DNA from: Fen-549 sp050011315
GTDB taxonomy: Bacteria; Actinomycetota; Thermoleophilia; Gaiellales; Gaiellaceae
Direction of reading: 5' to 3'
Assembly: GCA_050011315.1 (NCBI GenBank)
Contig: JBEKJI010000029.1
Span: 1-31,117 of the forward strand
DNA length: 31,117 bases
Shown: piece by piece, positions 24,435-31,117 of the stretch
Position numbering within the stretch: position 1 is the stretch's first letter
Layout: every line of letters starts with the position of its first letter
Notes under the pieces: model-generated
Seen by the model: only the letters and a program-made list of their open reading frames with translations
Told to the model about the DNA's origin: nothing
Databases searched by the model: none
Translations under genes and position numbers: made by a program

Positions 24435-25688
24435 GTGCCGACCAAGGTCCTGATCGTCTGCTTCTACTTCCCGCCGGCCGGCGGTGGCGGTGTCCAGCGG
24501 CCGCTCAAGCTCGCCCGCTACCTGCCCGAGCTGGGCATCGAGACGCACGTGCTCGCGCCCACCGATCCACGCTGGATCCATAGCGACCCGAAGCTGCCTG
24601 TCCCCGAGCGGGCCCGCGTTCATCGCGCTTGGTACCCGGGGCCACGCGGCCGCCTGCCGGCCGAGGAGCTGTACGGCCTGAGTGGTCTCGATCGCCTCTG
24701 GCGCCGGGCTCAGCTCGCGCCCAGACGCCTCCTCATTCCGGATGAGAACACCCTCTGGCTCGCCACGGCGCTGCCCGCCGCGCTGCGGATCATTCGCCGA
24801 GAGAAGATCGATGTCGTCCTGACCACGTCGCCGCCGAGCTCGGTGCACGTGCTCGGTGCCACGCTCAAGCGTCTCACCGGAGTGCGCTGGGTCGCGGATC
24901 TGCGAGACTCGATCGTTGCCAAGCCCGACCGGAACTTCGAACGGGCGCTCGTACGTGTCAAAGAGCTCGCGCATCGACGCGTCGCCCGGCGCATCGCCAG
25001 GCGGGCGGATGCGATCGTTTGCGTTACGCCCACGATCGCCGAGGAGATGCGCGCCCTCGGAGCGCGCGGCGAGATCGAGATGATCCCGAACGGAGCCGAC
25101 CTCGACGACTTCGCGGAGGTCGCCTACACGCCCGGCGATCGCTTCCGCATTACTCACACCGGAAGTTTTTTCGGCAAGCGCGATCCGCGCCCATTCTTCT
25201 CGGCGCTGGCGCAGATCGAGGCGCCGATTACGGCGCGCTTCGTCGGCGATCTCAGAGCTGCCGACAGGGCCTGGGTCGAGAGCCTCGGGCTTGGCGAGCG
25301 CCTAGAGCTGATCCCGTTCAGTCCGCACCACGAAGCGGTCGAGTTGCAGCGGAACTCCGACGCGCTCTTACTTCTGCTCCCGACCGACGGCGGACGCGGC
25401 GTGGACGTCCCTTCGGGGAAGCTCTACGAGTACCTCGCCGCCAGACGGCCGATTCTGGCCTCGGTACCGCCGCAAGGCGCCGCTGCCGAGCTGGTTCGCG
25501 ATGCCGGGGCCGGCGTCGTCGTGCCGCCCGAGGACGACGAGGCGATCCGGGCCGCACTTACGGAGCTGATCGAACGCTGGCAGCGCGGCGAGCTCGCCGA
25601 CATCGAGCTTCCGCCCGAGATCGTCGAGCGCATCGACCGCAAAGCGCGCGTGCGCGAGATGGGCGAGCTGATCGAGCGGATCGCCTAG
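24435..25688 (+). CDS. GT4 family glycosyltransferase (WcaI/Fuc4NAc-transferase-like)
   Basis: The protein has 417 residues. KVLIVCFYFPPAGGGGVQR (about 4-22) opens the acceptor domain, and VVLTTSPPSSVHVLG and WVADLRDS (about 153-160) follow, a pattern typical of the WcaI/WbuB-like GT4 branch. In the donor domain, ITHTGSFFGKRDPR is the first nucleotide-sugar loop. VDVPSGKLYEYLAARRPIL lies where other GT4 enzymes have E-x7-E; the second glutamate is present. GTG 24435 follows CGGGAG at 24422-24427 by seven bases. A possible -10 TATGCT lies at 24393-24398. Its stop codon overlaps the stop of the convergent hydrolase gene. It probably adds a sugar in the same glycan pathway; the donor is unknown. 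Confidence 0.9.
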   Translation: MPTKVLIVCFYFPPAGGGGVQRPLKLARYLPELGIETHVLAPTDPRWIHSDPKLPVPERARVHRAWYPGPRGRLPAEELYGLSGLDRLWRRAQLAPRRLLIPDENTLWLATALPAALRIIRREKIDVVLTTSPPSSVHVLGATLKRLTGVRWVADLRDSIVAKPDRNFERALVRVKELAHRRVARRIARRADAIVCVTPTIAEEMRALGARGEIEMIPNGADLDDFAEVAYTPGDRFRITHTGSFFGKRDPRPFFSALAQIEAPITARFVGDLRAADRAWVESLGLGERLELIPFSPHHEAVELQRNSDALLLLLPTDGGRGVDVPSGKLYEYLAARRPILASVPPQGAAAELVRDAGAGVVVPPEDDEAIRAALTELIERWQRGELADIELPPEIVERIDRKARVREMGELIERIA

Positions 25689-26503
25689 GCCACGTGGGCC
25701 TCGACGCGGTCTAGCCAGTCACTCACGAGGGCGTGGTGAAGCTCTTTGCGCTCGTCGGGCAGCGAATGCCCGGCCCAGTCCAGGACCGCATAGGTCGCGT
25801 TGGGATAGCGGTCGAGCAGGCCGAAGGCCTCCTGGTAGCCGCAGATGTGATCGAAGCGCCCGGTCACGATCAACGCCGGCGCCTCGAACGGCGCCTCGAG
25901 ATCGTCAGGATCGAACGAGAAGGCGTAGTTCCCGCCCAGGCGCTCGAGGAAGGCGTGATCGGCGATCTCAACAGCCGGGAAGATCACCTGGCGCCACGCG
26001 TCGAGCACGTCGGTTCTCTGCGCGACGATCATCTCGCGGCTGCCCTCTTCGCCCGGGGCCAGAGCTTCCAGGTAGCCCGCATCCTCGCGGCGTACACGAT
26101 GTTGCGGAAGGATCCGGTCTCGGGCATCGCCGGCGACCACCGGGACGCACATCAGAACTCCGTCGATCTGCGCGCCGCGCTCGTGCACGAGTCCGCGCGC
26201 GAGCCAGCCGCCGTACGAGGTTCCGGCGACCGCGAAGCGCTTACCGGGAATGACCCGCTCGATGAACTCGATCACGAGCTCGAGCATCTGGTCGTGCGTC
26301 TCGATCCAGTCGGCGGCAAGCGTGCGACCCATGCCGGGCAGATCGGGATAGAGGCGGCGCCAGCCCGGCCGTTGCGCGAAGACGGGCTCGAAGTTGCTCA
26401 GCATGTGCCGGTGATCTAGCGGCCAGCCGTGAAGCATCAGCACCGGCGTCCCCGTGCCGACATCCTCGTAGGCGAAGGTGATATCCCTTACGCTGCACTC
26501 CAT
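25685..26503 (-). CDS. Alpha/beta hydrolase
   Basis: The protein has 272 residues. VLMLHGWPLDHRHM (about 21-34) is the oxyanion-hole HGW motif, VAGTSYGGW (92-100) the nucleophile elbow with Ser96, TGRFDH the acid Asp218 and AGHSLPDE the catalytic His246. The set is complete and in the usual order, so the enzyme should be active. Substrate: unknown ester or amide. There is no signal peptide. ATG 26503 was chosen because GGCGGGAG (26512-26519) stands eight bases upstream; the longer frame from 26557 adds an unrelated basic tail. Its last codon overlaps that of the convergent GT4 gene at CTAG (25685-25688). Confidence 0.92.
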   Translation of the reverse strand: MECSVRDITFAYEDVGTGTPVLMLHGWPLDHRHMLSNFEPVFAQRPGWRRLYPDLPGMGRTLAADWIETHDQMLELVIEFIERVIPGKRFAVAGTSYGGWLARGLVHERGAQIDGVLMCVPVVAGDARDRILPQHRVRREDAGYLEALAPGEEGSREMIVAQRTDVLDAWRQVIFPAVEIADHAFLERLGGNYAFSFDPDDLEAPFEAPALIVTGRFDHICGYQEAFGLLDRYPNATYAVLDWAGHSLPDERKELHHALVSDWLDRVEAHVA

Positions 26504-26511
26504 CAGCCGAA

Positions 26512-26519
26512 CTCCCGCC
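26512..26519 (-). promoter_or_regulatory. Shine-Dalgarno site GGCGGGAG of the hydrolase gene
   Basis: It lies eight bases before ATG 26503 on the minus strand and decides between this start and the longer frame from 26557. Confidence 0.65.
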
Positions 26520-26617
26520 TTTCCCGCCGCTGCCTTCAGTAACCGGCTTGCGCACAATACCAGTTAGATGCCAAGAAGGCTCCTCGTAGTCCCGAAGCGG
26601 CGGGACCCACCTCTCCT

Positions 26618-26635
26618 CCCCCCACCCACCCACCC
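26618..26635 (-). other. Potential G-quadruplex motif upstream of the hydrolase gene
   Basis: On the minus strand four G-runs (3, 3, 3 and 6) are separated by single T residues: GGGTGGGTGGGTGGGGGG. One-base loops give very stable parallel quadruplexes in vitro. It lies on the coding strand, about 115 bp before the start codon at 26503, in a 212-bp intergenic gap. The same bases form a short CCCA tandem repeat, so slippage is also possible. Confidence 0.7.
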
Positions 26636-26715
26636 ACGGGGCGTAGCACGGTATCGAGAAAAGACACTCGAGAATGCGCCGGTTTTGTACCGGATTTGCA
26701 TCACGCCGAGCGCCC

Positions 26716-27921
26716 TCAGCCAGCGGAGCGCTTCGTTCTCTTCAAAGCTCTAAGTCTCTTCAAACCCCAGCGCGCCAGGTGAACGAACCCCGGTTTGGGA
26801 TCGCGCACGGAGAAGACCGCCTCGACGTAGGGCAGGCGCGGGAACACCGTGCGCTCGCCGGCAAGTAGCATGATCGCCCAGCGCTTGCGGACGCCCTCGC
26901 TCGTACACGGGCTAGGGGGATCGCCGGTCAAGTCGCGATAAGCGATCAGGGGCAGGTTCACGCCGCAGGCGTCGGCCAGCGTGTGCCACTGCCAGAGCCG
27001 CGGGTTGATCTCCATCAGCTTGTAGGAGCCGTCGCTCTCGTCTCTTTTTAGCTCGACCTGCGAGAGACCTACGTGCTCGCAGGCGCGCAGCAGCGCGAGC
27101 GAGGAGGTCACGAGATCCGGGAGCCAGAGCGACTCGCCGACTCTGCAAGTACCGACACCGGGAGGAGTCTGGCGCAGCTTGCGCCCGCAGAAAACGCCGA
27201 GTGCCTCCCCGCTTCGATCGAGGTAACTCCCGACCGTGTACAGAGCGCTGTCCGGGCCCCGAACGACCTCTTGCAGCATGGGCACGAACGGCTCCGCCTT
27301 GGCGTAGGCGTCGTCCAACTCGGCGAGCGTCTCGCAGCGGAAGGCCTGGCGCCGGAACGCCTGCCTGAAGCCGATCGGCTCGGAGGGCTTGACCAAAAGC
27401 GGCAGGCCCAGCTCCTCGACGGCGGCGCGTGCCTCGGCGGCCGAGCTCGGATAGCGCGTGGCCGGAATCGCTACGCCGATCTCCGCCGCGCGTTCGAGCT
27501 GGAAGCGCTTCCGTTGCAGCGCCTCCAGGCGCTGCCAATCGGGGAACGGGCAGAGGAGCTTGTCGCCGAGCGAGCCGGCGGCCCGAGCGACAGCAGCCAG
27601 GCCGTCGTCATGGGTGGGAAAGATCGGAGCCGGCGCCGGTAGCAACCCCACCAGCTCCTCGAGGAAGGCGGCGAAACGCTCCTGCTCGAGATTGGGATCG
27701 GGGCAGAGCACGGGCAGTGCGTGACGCGAACGCAGGCCGAGCGCACTCGGACGGTGATCGAGCGCAAGCACGCGCACGCCCGCGCGAGCGAGCGAGCGCA
27801 CGGCGCCGAGGCCGTTCACCCAGCCCACGTCGAGAACCAGCGCGGGCGCCGAATCCGAGCTCGCCAGGTGGCGCGCGATTCGCTCGCGCTCGCTGCGATC
27901 GATCAGATTGGCCGCCGGCAC
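26716..27921 (-). CDS. ATP-grasp domain protein, putative carboxylate-amine ligase
   Basis: The protein has 401 residues. An N-terminal domain has ALVLDVGWVNGLGAVRSLA (about 27-45). The ATP-grasp core has KRFQLERAAEIGVAIPATRY, LPLLVKPSEPIGFRQAF (173-189) with the ATP-contacting Lys178, and KLMEINPRLWQWHTLADACG (301-320), in which Glu304 and Asn306 are the metal ligands. This group occurs widely in exopolysaccharide loci of actinobacteria and proteobacteria, with unknown products. Start GTG 27921 is preceded by TACGAT at the right distance for a leaderless mRNA. It is divergent from the flippase gene (82 bp), so the two may be co-regulated. It is not closely similar to the other ATP-grasp protein at 20472. 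Confidence 0.88.
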   Translation of the reverse strand: MPAANLIDRSERERIARHLASSDSAPALVLDVGWVNGLGAVRSLARAGVRVLALDHRPSALGLRSRHALPVLCPDPNLEQERFAAFLEELVGLLPAPAPIFPTHDDGLAAVARAAGSLGDKLLCPFPDWQRLEALQRKRFQLERAAEIGVAIPATRYPSSAAEARAAVEELGLPLLVKPSEPIGFRQAFRRQAFRCETLAELDDAYAKAEPFVPMLQEVVRGPDSALYTVGSYLDRSGEALGVFCGRKLRQTPPGVGTCRVGESLWLPDLVTSSLALLRACEHVGLSQVELKRDESDGSYKLMEINPRLWQWHTLADACGVNLPLIAYRDLTGDPPSPCTSEGVRKRWAIMLLAGERTVFPRLPYVEAVFSVRDPKPGFVHLARWGLKRLRALKRTKRSAG

Positions 27922-27927
27922 AGGCCG

Positions 27928-27933
27928 ATCGTA
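27928..27933 (-). promoter_or_regulatory. Candidate -10 element TACGAT for a leaderless ATP-grasp transcript
   Basis: TACGAT on the minus strand is followed by six bases and then GTG 27921, so the first transcribed base would be the start codon. No good -35 element was seen. Confidence 0.25.
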
Positions 27934-28003
27934 CTTTGAGCGCCCGGTGGCCGGCCGCAGATACGATCGGGCGCTCGCCCGGGATCTCCGGCAATCTGTA
28001 GCG

Positions 28004-29506
28004 ATGCTCGAGACCGAACTGACAGAGAAGCCGATCGAAAAACCCGGCTCCGTAATAGGCCGGCAGATGTTCCGTCTCGCCCGCCAATCTCTCGTCTACG
28101 GCGTTGGGCCCGTGGTCTCGAAGTTCATCGGGGTCTTCCTGCTTCCGCTCTACACGAGCTACCTGACGACGAACGACTACGGAGTAGTCGCGCTGCTCAT
28201 GTCCGCGGAGGTAGTCGCGGTGATCGTCTTCCGGGCCGGGATCCAGAACGCCTTCTTCCGCTTCTACTACCTCTCGCCCGATCCGCTCGAGCGGCGCACG
28301 GTCGTTCGCACCTCCTTCTGGTTCACGATCACGAGCGCAACTGTCGGGCTCGTACTGGGGCTCGTGCTCGCGCCCGAGATCGCCTCGACGCTGGGACTCC
28401 ATCCCGGTCAGGTCGACCTCGTTCGAGCGACCGCCGTGCTCCTCTGGGCGGACATGAACTACCAGCAGCAGGCGGCGGTCTTTCGCGTCGAGCACCGTGC
28501 CGCCGCGTACGCCACGGCGAGCGTTTGCAACGTCTTTATCACGGTCGGGGCGACGGTGACGCTCATCGTCGGGCTCCACAAGGGGCCGCTGGGCCTGATC
28601 GTCGGCAATCTCACGGGCACGCTGTGCGTGTTCGCGGTGCTGCTGGTTTACCGCGCCGGGCTGCTCGGCTTCGAGTTCAACCGGAAGCTCTACCGCGCAA
28701 TGGAGCACTTCGGCCTGCCGCTGCTTCCCTCGATCCTGGCGCTCTGGGTGACCAGGTTCTCCGATCGCTTCTTCATTCAGCACTTCCTCGGTGCGGGCGC
28801 TGTCGGCGTCTACTCGTTCGGCGTCACGATCGCCTCGGTCCTGATGCTGGTTGTCACCGCCTTCCTGCTCGCCTGGCCGCCGTTCGCATACTCGATCGAG
28901 GACGACGGCGAGGCTCGCCGCACCTACGCCTATGTGCTCACGTACTTCCTGTTCTTGATGATCTGGGCGGCGATCGCGCTCTCGCTGCTTGCGCCCGCGC
29001 TCGGCCATCTGCTCGGGAGCAAGGCCGCCTTCCACCCGGGCGCACGATTCGTTCCTGTCCTCGCCTTCAGCTTTGTGCTCATCGCCGGCTATGAGGTCGT
29101 GACGATCTCCATCGGCCGAGTTCGCAAGACCGGCATGAACTGGGTCATCACCGGCTCGGGCGCGCTTGTGGACGCGATCCTGAACTGGGTGCTGATTCCG
29201 CACGTGGGCGCGATGGGCGCAGCGATCGCCCTTCTGGCGGGGTACGCGACGATGTTCGTGGGGATGAGCTGGCACGCTCAGCGCCTCTTCCCCGTCCCCT
29301 ATCAGTGGCGGCGGGTGGTAACCATGCTCGTCGCCGGAGTCGGGCTCGTTCTGATCGGGAAGTGGATCTCGGTATCTGCTCTGCTGGCGGTCGCGCTGGC
29401 GGCGGCCTTCCCCTTCGTCCTCATCGGCTTCGGCTTCTACTCGGCGCCCGAGCGAGCCCAGCTGGCAGCGCTCGTACGCCGCGTCCTGCACACGCAACCC
29501 GCCTAG
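28004..29506 (+). CDS. Oligosaccharide flippase (Wzx-like, MOP superfamily)
   Basis: The protein has 500 residues with about twelve to fourteen membrane segments. The N-terminal helix FRLARQSLVYGVGPVVSKF and the following LLPLYTSYLTTNDYGVVAL are the polysaccharide-biosynthesis (Polysacc_synt) signature; ILALWVTRFSDRFFIQHFLG (about 215-234) is a second family block. Such proteins flip undecaprenyl-diphosphate-linked repeat units across the membrane for a Wzy polymerase. ATG 28004 was chosen because the frame upstream would overlap the divergent ATP-grasp gene; no clear Shine-Dalgarno site is visible. It is convergent with the next gene with five bases between stop codons. Confidence 0.92.
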   Translation: MLETELTEKPIEKPGSVIGRQMFRLARQSLVYGVGPVVSKFIGVFLLPLYTSYLTTNDYGVVALLMSAEVVAVIVFRAGIQNAFFRFYYLSPDPLERRTVVRTSFWFTITSATVGLVLGLVLAPEIASTLGLHPGQVDLVRATAVLLWADMNYQQQAAVFRVEHRAAAYATASVCNVFITVGATVTLIVGLHKGPLGLIVGNLTGTLCVFAVLLVYRAGLLGFEFNRKLYRAMEHFGLPLLPSILALWVTRFSDRFFIQHFLGAGAVGVYSFGVTIASVLMLVVTAFLLAWPPFAYSIEDDGEARRTYAYVLTYFLFLMIWAAIALSLLAPALGHLLGSKAAFHPGARFVPVLAFSFVLIAGYEVVTISIGRVRKTGMNWVITGSGALVDAILNWVLIPHVGAMGAAIALLAGYATMFVGMSWHAQRLFPVPYQWRRVVTMLVAGVGLVLIGKWISVSALLAVALAAAFPFVLIGFGFYSAPERAQLAALVRRVLHTQPA

Positions 29507-29511
29507 AGAGC

Positions 29512-30432
29512 TCAGGTCACAGTAATAAGGGCGCCCGCCTCGTACGGGTCGGAGCGAACGAGCAACCAGTACTGCCCGGGAACGGCCGGCGCGCGCAGGA
29601 AGAGTCGCTTGCGCCGCGTGATCCTCGTCGCGCCGGCAAAGCGCCAGCGCACGTTCCGGCGATCCGTCGAGATGGCGACGCTGAACGAAGCTCCGGCGGC
29701 CACATTGATCCGCGTCGGTCGCAGTTGCAGGAAGCGAACGTCGACCTCGACCGGGGACGTTGGGGCGGACAGGTTCCCGGCCTGGTCGAGCGCCCGCACG
29801 GTGAGCCGGTGCAGACCCAGGCGCAGGCGGCCGTGACTGTCTTTCCCGTGCCAGTCGATCTTCCGCGAGCTCAGCCGTGCCCTTGTGACGAAACGACCGT
29901 CCACAAACAGGAGGGCCCGGGAGCCCTTGCTCAGCTTGAACTCGATGTGTGCCGCGTCTGCACGACCATCCTCGTCGGGTGAGATCGCGCGCGGCACGAT
30001 GCTGAGAAGCGTGATCTTCGGCGGCGACGTATCCAGGTGGATCACGTTCGGGAGCTGAATCGTCCGCCGCTCTGCCGGAAGGTGGACGCGAACGCGGTAT
30101 TCCCCGTCGGGAGCGACCAGGCCGGAGCCGTCGCGCCCGTTCCAGGTCACCCGAAGCCGGCCGACCGGCTCATTCACGCTGTCGAGCAGCGTACGGACCA
30201 CGTGGTCGTCCGAGTCGAGAATCGAGATGGTGACCCTGCCGTGTAGCCGGAGCGAGAAGACAATCGATGCCCGGGCCGTCGAACAGCCGCAGGTCGGGGA
30301 GAAAAACTTCGTCACCTCTGTCTTGGTGATCGGTGCCTTCTCCAGCTTCAGATGTTCGGTCACCGCAAATGCGATCCCCGTCGAGAGGACGAGAAAAGCG
30401 ACAAGGGCTTGAGGGCCGAAGCGCCGGAACAC
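29512..30432 (-). CDS. Membrane-anchored FlgD-Ig-like repeat protein
   Basis: The protein has 306 residues. One hydrophobic segment (about 8-24) is a signal or anchor, so the rest is extracytoplasmic. Two repeats follow the FlgD-Ig pattern: FSPTCGCSTARASIVFSLRL (44-63), then VTISILDSDDHVVRTL and VTWNGRDGSGLVAPDGEYRV (about 95-114); and ISPDEDGRADAAHIEFKLSKG (150-170), then KIDWHGKDSHGRL and LGLHRLTVRALDQAGN. A third beta-rich part follows. In the first repeat the usual acidic loop after FSP is replaced by C-G-C (Cys48 and Cys50), possibly a disulfide or metal site. Such domains occur in secreted surface proteins; no enzymatic motif is visible. GTG 30432 directly precedes the anchor. Confidence 0.8.
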   Translation of the reverse strand: MFRRFGPQALVAFLVLSTGIAFAVTEHLKLEKAPITKTEVTKFFSPTCGCSTARASIVFSLRLHGRVTISILDSDDHVVRTLLDSVNEPVGRLRVTWNGRDGSGLVAPDGEYRVRVHLPAERRTIQLPNVIHLDTSPPKITLLSIVPRAISPDEDGRADAAHIEFKLSKGSRALLFVDGRFVTRARLSSRKIDWHGKDSHGRLRLGLHRLTVRALDQAGNLSAPTSPVEVDVRFLQLRPTRINVAAGASFSVAISTDRRNVRWRFAGATRITRRKRLFLRAPAVPGQYWLLVRSDPYEAGALITVT

Positions 30433-30569
30433 GCAGGCAGTTTACGCGTCACCAGTGCCCGCCAGGCCGCGATCGGTGCCGAGCCTCGCGACGATTTCGA
30501 AATGGGGCTCGACAGGTTAATTGCCTGAAGGTAAGGTGAGACTTCATTGTCTCGCCCGCTGCCGCCGAA

Positions 30570-30992
30570 GTGCCCTCACAAACTGCTACCACAATCCTTG
30601 TTTGCGAAGACGATCCCGGTCTTCGCCTTCTGCTTCGCCTCGCGATCGAGCCTCGAGGTCATCGCGTCATCGAGGCCGGCGACGGAAAGGCCGGGATCCT
30701 GCTCGCGCGCAGCGTCAAGCCCGATCTGGCCATCGTGGACATGCGCCTTCCCGATTGCAGCGGGATCGATGTCGTGCGGACGCTGAGGAATGAGCCCGGC
30801 CTCGCCGCTATGCCGATCGTAATGGCAACCGGTAGCGCGCAGCCGAGCGACCGTCTGGCGGCCGAGGACGCGGGCGTGGACGCCTTCGTCTACAAGCCCT
30901 TCGACATCAGCGGCCTGGTGGACGAGATAGAACGACTGCTCGAGAAGAGCGAGTCGTACCGCTCCGCTCTACCTCTTCGCCGCCTGTGCTGA
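30570..30992 (+). CDS. Single-domain response regulator
   Basis: The protein has 140 residues and consists of a receiver domain only. Acidic residues Glu13, Asp14 and Asp15 (VCEDDPG), the phosphorylation site Asp57 (AIVDMRLPD), Thr87 (MATGSA) and Lys109 (VYKPF) are all present, so it should be phosphorylated. No DNA-binding output domain follows; the last 15 residues are basic and short. It probably acts by protein contact, as CheY-like proteins do. No histidine kinase lies in the window, so the partner is unknown. GTG 30570 is the best start, 137 bp from the divergent FlgD-Ig-like gene. Confidence 0.93.
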   Translation: MPSQTATTILVCEDDPGLRLLLRLAIEPRGHRVIEAGDGKAGILLARSVKPDLAIVDMRLPDCSGIDVVRTLRNEPGLAAMPIVMATGSAQPSDRLAAEDAGVDAFVYKPFDISGLVDEIERLLEKSESYRSALPLRRLC

Positions 30993-31117
30993 GGGCCTAT
31001 CCCGTTAGGGATGCGCGGTCGAAGGGGTTGAGCCGTGGATGCCAAGAGCTCGTTTCGGAATGAAGACCCGTCGACTGGGTGTGATCGGTGAGTGCGATGC
31101 TAGGACGCAGCGTCGTG

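Noticed and set aside
26679..26693. Hairpin CCGGT-TTTGT-ACCGG downstream of the ATP-grasp gene
   Set aside because: The stem is five pairs and the minus strand lacks a T-run directly after it, so termination is not supported.
27608..29497. Minus-strand open frame of 629 codons
   Set aside because: It is antisense to the Wzx-like flippase gene and has the same charged, repeat-poor composition as other antisense frames here; the flippase has clear membrane segments and motifs.
30999..31012. Hairpin ATCCC-GTTA-GGGAT after the response regulator gene
   Set aside because: The five-pair stem without a T-tract is too weak to call a terminator.
31039..31117. Open frame from ATG 31039 running off the window end
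   Set aside because: Only 26 codons are visible, with no recognisable motif; a GTG at 31035 in another frame stops after 18 codons.
1..31117. Search for tRNA, rRNA, CRISPR arrays, insertion sequences and integrases
   Set aside because: No tRNA-like cloverleaf, regularly spaced repeats, transposase motifs or terminal inverted repeats were seen by reading; a computed search would be needed to exclude small ones.

Overview
The window is 31 kb of high-GC DNA with frequent GTG and TTG starts, Shine-Dalgarno sites of GGAGG type and a few candidate leaderless promoters. Gene content (ABC-type and Wzx/Wzy-type glycan export genes, many GT2/GT4/GT-C glycosyltransferases, an SSI-like inhibitor lipoprotein, FlgD-Ig-like proteins) suggests a high-GC Actinomycetota, most like the class Thermoleophilia. 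That placement is an inference from style and gene content; there is no rRNA or tRNA to confirm it. Almost everything serves synthesis, decoration and export of surface polysaccharide.

Layout. (a) 1-2700, plus strand: the C-terminal part of a GT-C-like membrane glycosyltransferase, a decayed scrap of a VOC/glyoxalase gene, then a CmoB-like methyltransferase whose codon use is visibly more AT-rich than its surroundings, closed by a hairpin. (b) 2767-9758, minus strand: Wzm/Wzt-type ABC permease and ATPase, a 383-bp gap without a recognisable gene, a 1169-residue protein joining two glycosyltransferase modules, a coiled coil and a methyltransferase, and a protein with two DUF4214-like repeats in front of an AlgX-like SGNH domain. 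(c) 9968-11983, plus strand: two tandem GDP-mannose 4,6-dehydratase paralogues. The first lacks a usable start codon in its coding frame, probably because of a one-base indel. (d) 12043-21719, minus strand: a tightly packed run of eight genes (ATP-grasp ligase, LPG_synthase_TM flippase-like protein, GT2, GT-C-like protein, O-antigen polymerase/ligase, GT4, GT2, GT2), mostly overlapping or separated by a few bases. (e) 21805-31117: mixed orientation, with an eIF-2B-like protein, an SSI-like lipoprotein, a polysaccharide-deacetylase-like protein, a GT4, an alpha/beta hydrolase, a second ATP-grasp ligase, a Wzx-type flippase, a FlgD-Ig-like protein and a single-domain response regulator.

Working model (inference): the dehydratases supply GDP-4-keto-6-deoxymannose-derived sugars; GT2/GT4 enzymes and the multidomain 1169-residue protein assemble glycan on the cytoplasmic face; one product leaves by the Wzm/Wzt ABC exporter and another by the Wzx flippase and Wzy polymerase; the GT-C-like proteins add sugars outside. 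The SGNH, deacetylase-like and methyltransferase proteins would modify the glycan. The least ordinary parts are the GT-GT-coiled coil-methyltransferase protein with the neighbouring DUF4214-AlgX-like protein, and the damaged gmd paralogue.
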